A DNA stretch of 5,398 bases, from the NCBI GenBank assembly GCA_902489295.1, contig CABTZM010000143.1, forward strand, positions 1 through 5,398, written 5' to 3'. The notes under the pieces were generated by a model. It saw only the letters and a list, made by a program, of their open reading frames with translations, was not told the origin of the DNA and did not search any database. The stretch comes from an uncultured Collinsella sp. GTDB lineage: Bacteria > Actinomycetota > Coriobacteriia > Coriobacteriales > Coriobacteriaceae. Below are positions 5,050 to 5,398 of this stretch, piece by piece; position 1 is the first letter of the stretch; each line of letters starts with the position of its first letter. The position numbers and the translations under genes are program-made.

Positions 5050-5398
5050 TTAGGCGGCGATGTACTTGCCGTCCTGGATCACATAGGCTGTGGCGGGCTT
5101 CTCGACTTGGCCCTCGTCGTTCCACGTGAGCTCGCCCGTCAGGCCCTCGATCTTGATCTTGCGCATGGCCTTGGCAAGATCGCCGGCAATGTCGGCGCCG
5201 TCGGCCGTGATGTCGATGTCTGCCTTATCGATAGCCTCGACAATCGCATGGACGCAGTCATAGGCATCGGCGGCAAACTGGTTGGGGGTCTCGCCGAACT
5301 GCTCCTCATACTTGGCGACGAAGTTCTGGGTCTTCTCGTCCTCAGCGTCGGCGTTGAAGGGGGTCAGCAGCATGACGCCCTCAGCCAGGGTTGCATCA
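5050..5398 (-). CDS. Second branched-chain amino-acid ABC transporter substrate-binding protein (N-terminal part outside window)
   Basis: Only the C-terminal 115 residues are present, from DATLAEGVMLLTPF to the TAA stop at 5052-5050. They align along their whole length with the end of the neighbouring LivJ. By hand I count about 67 identical residues of 113 aligned, with one two-residue insertion (NADAEDEK against SADDEK). Shared blocks are FAADAYD, GLTG-LTWND-GQV and TAYVI-DGKY. It is therefore a diverged tandem paralogue, probably a full receptor of about 390 residues feeding the same LivHMGF transporter, as LivJ and LivK do in enterobacteria. I do not assign livJ or livK because ligand specificity cannot be read here. 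The open frame continues past the window, so nothing suggests a pseudogene. Confidence 0.93.
   Translation of the reverse strand, partial: DATLAEGVMLLTPFNADAEDEKTQNFVAKYEEQFGETPNQFAADAYDCVHAIVEAIDKADIDITADGADIAGDLAKAMRKIKIEGLTGELTWNDEGQVEKPATAYVIQDGKYIAA

Noticed and set aside
1..5398. Mobile element, CRISPR array, tRNA or rRNA
   Set aside because: No transposase-like or integrase-like frame, no regularly spaced direct repeats and no recognisable tRNA or rRNA segments were seen.

Overview
The window carries most of a branched-chain or neutral amino-acid ABC uptake operon (liv type, HAAT family), with every gene on the minus strand. Codons rich in G/C at third positions, a lipoprotein-type receptor with an Arg-Arg signal peptide, and strong AGGAGG-like ribosome binding sites suggest a high-GC Gram-positive host. 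I favour an intestinal Coriobacteriia member such as Collinsella. That is an impression from protein style and composition, not a database result. | Layout in transcription order (right to left): the C-terminal 115 residues of one substrate-binding protein (5398-5050); a 270-base AT-rich intergenic region with inverted repeats (5049-4780); a complete, paralogous substrate-binding lipoprotein, livJ (4779-3592); a 139-base gap with three consecutive stem-loops (3591-3453); then the tightly packed livH (permease), livM (permease), livG (ATPase) and livF (ATPase, cut by the window edge). Gaps inside livHMGF are 9 bases, an 11-base overlap and 0 bases, so these four are almost certainly co-transcribed and probably translationally coupled. 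| Working model: lipid-anchored receptors outside the membrane capture an amino acid and deliver it to the LivH-LivM channel, which is powered by the LivG-LivF ATPase pair. Two paralogous receptors beside one permease/ATPase set resemble the LivJ/LivK arrangement of enterobacteria, where two receptors share one transporter. The stem-loops between livJ and livHMGF would suit a device that keeps receptor mRNA in excess over membrane components. | The protein content is ordinary and I see no undescribed protein system. The parts that deserve a second look are non-coding: the three hairpins after livJ, whose only non-Watson-Crick pairs are G.U in the liv transcript; a dyad where the livJ -35 element should be; and a short motif (AGGGAC, 2-3 bases, TGTAACG) present in both intergenic regions. 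The long plus-strand open frames are antisense shadows of the liv genes.
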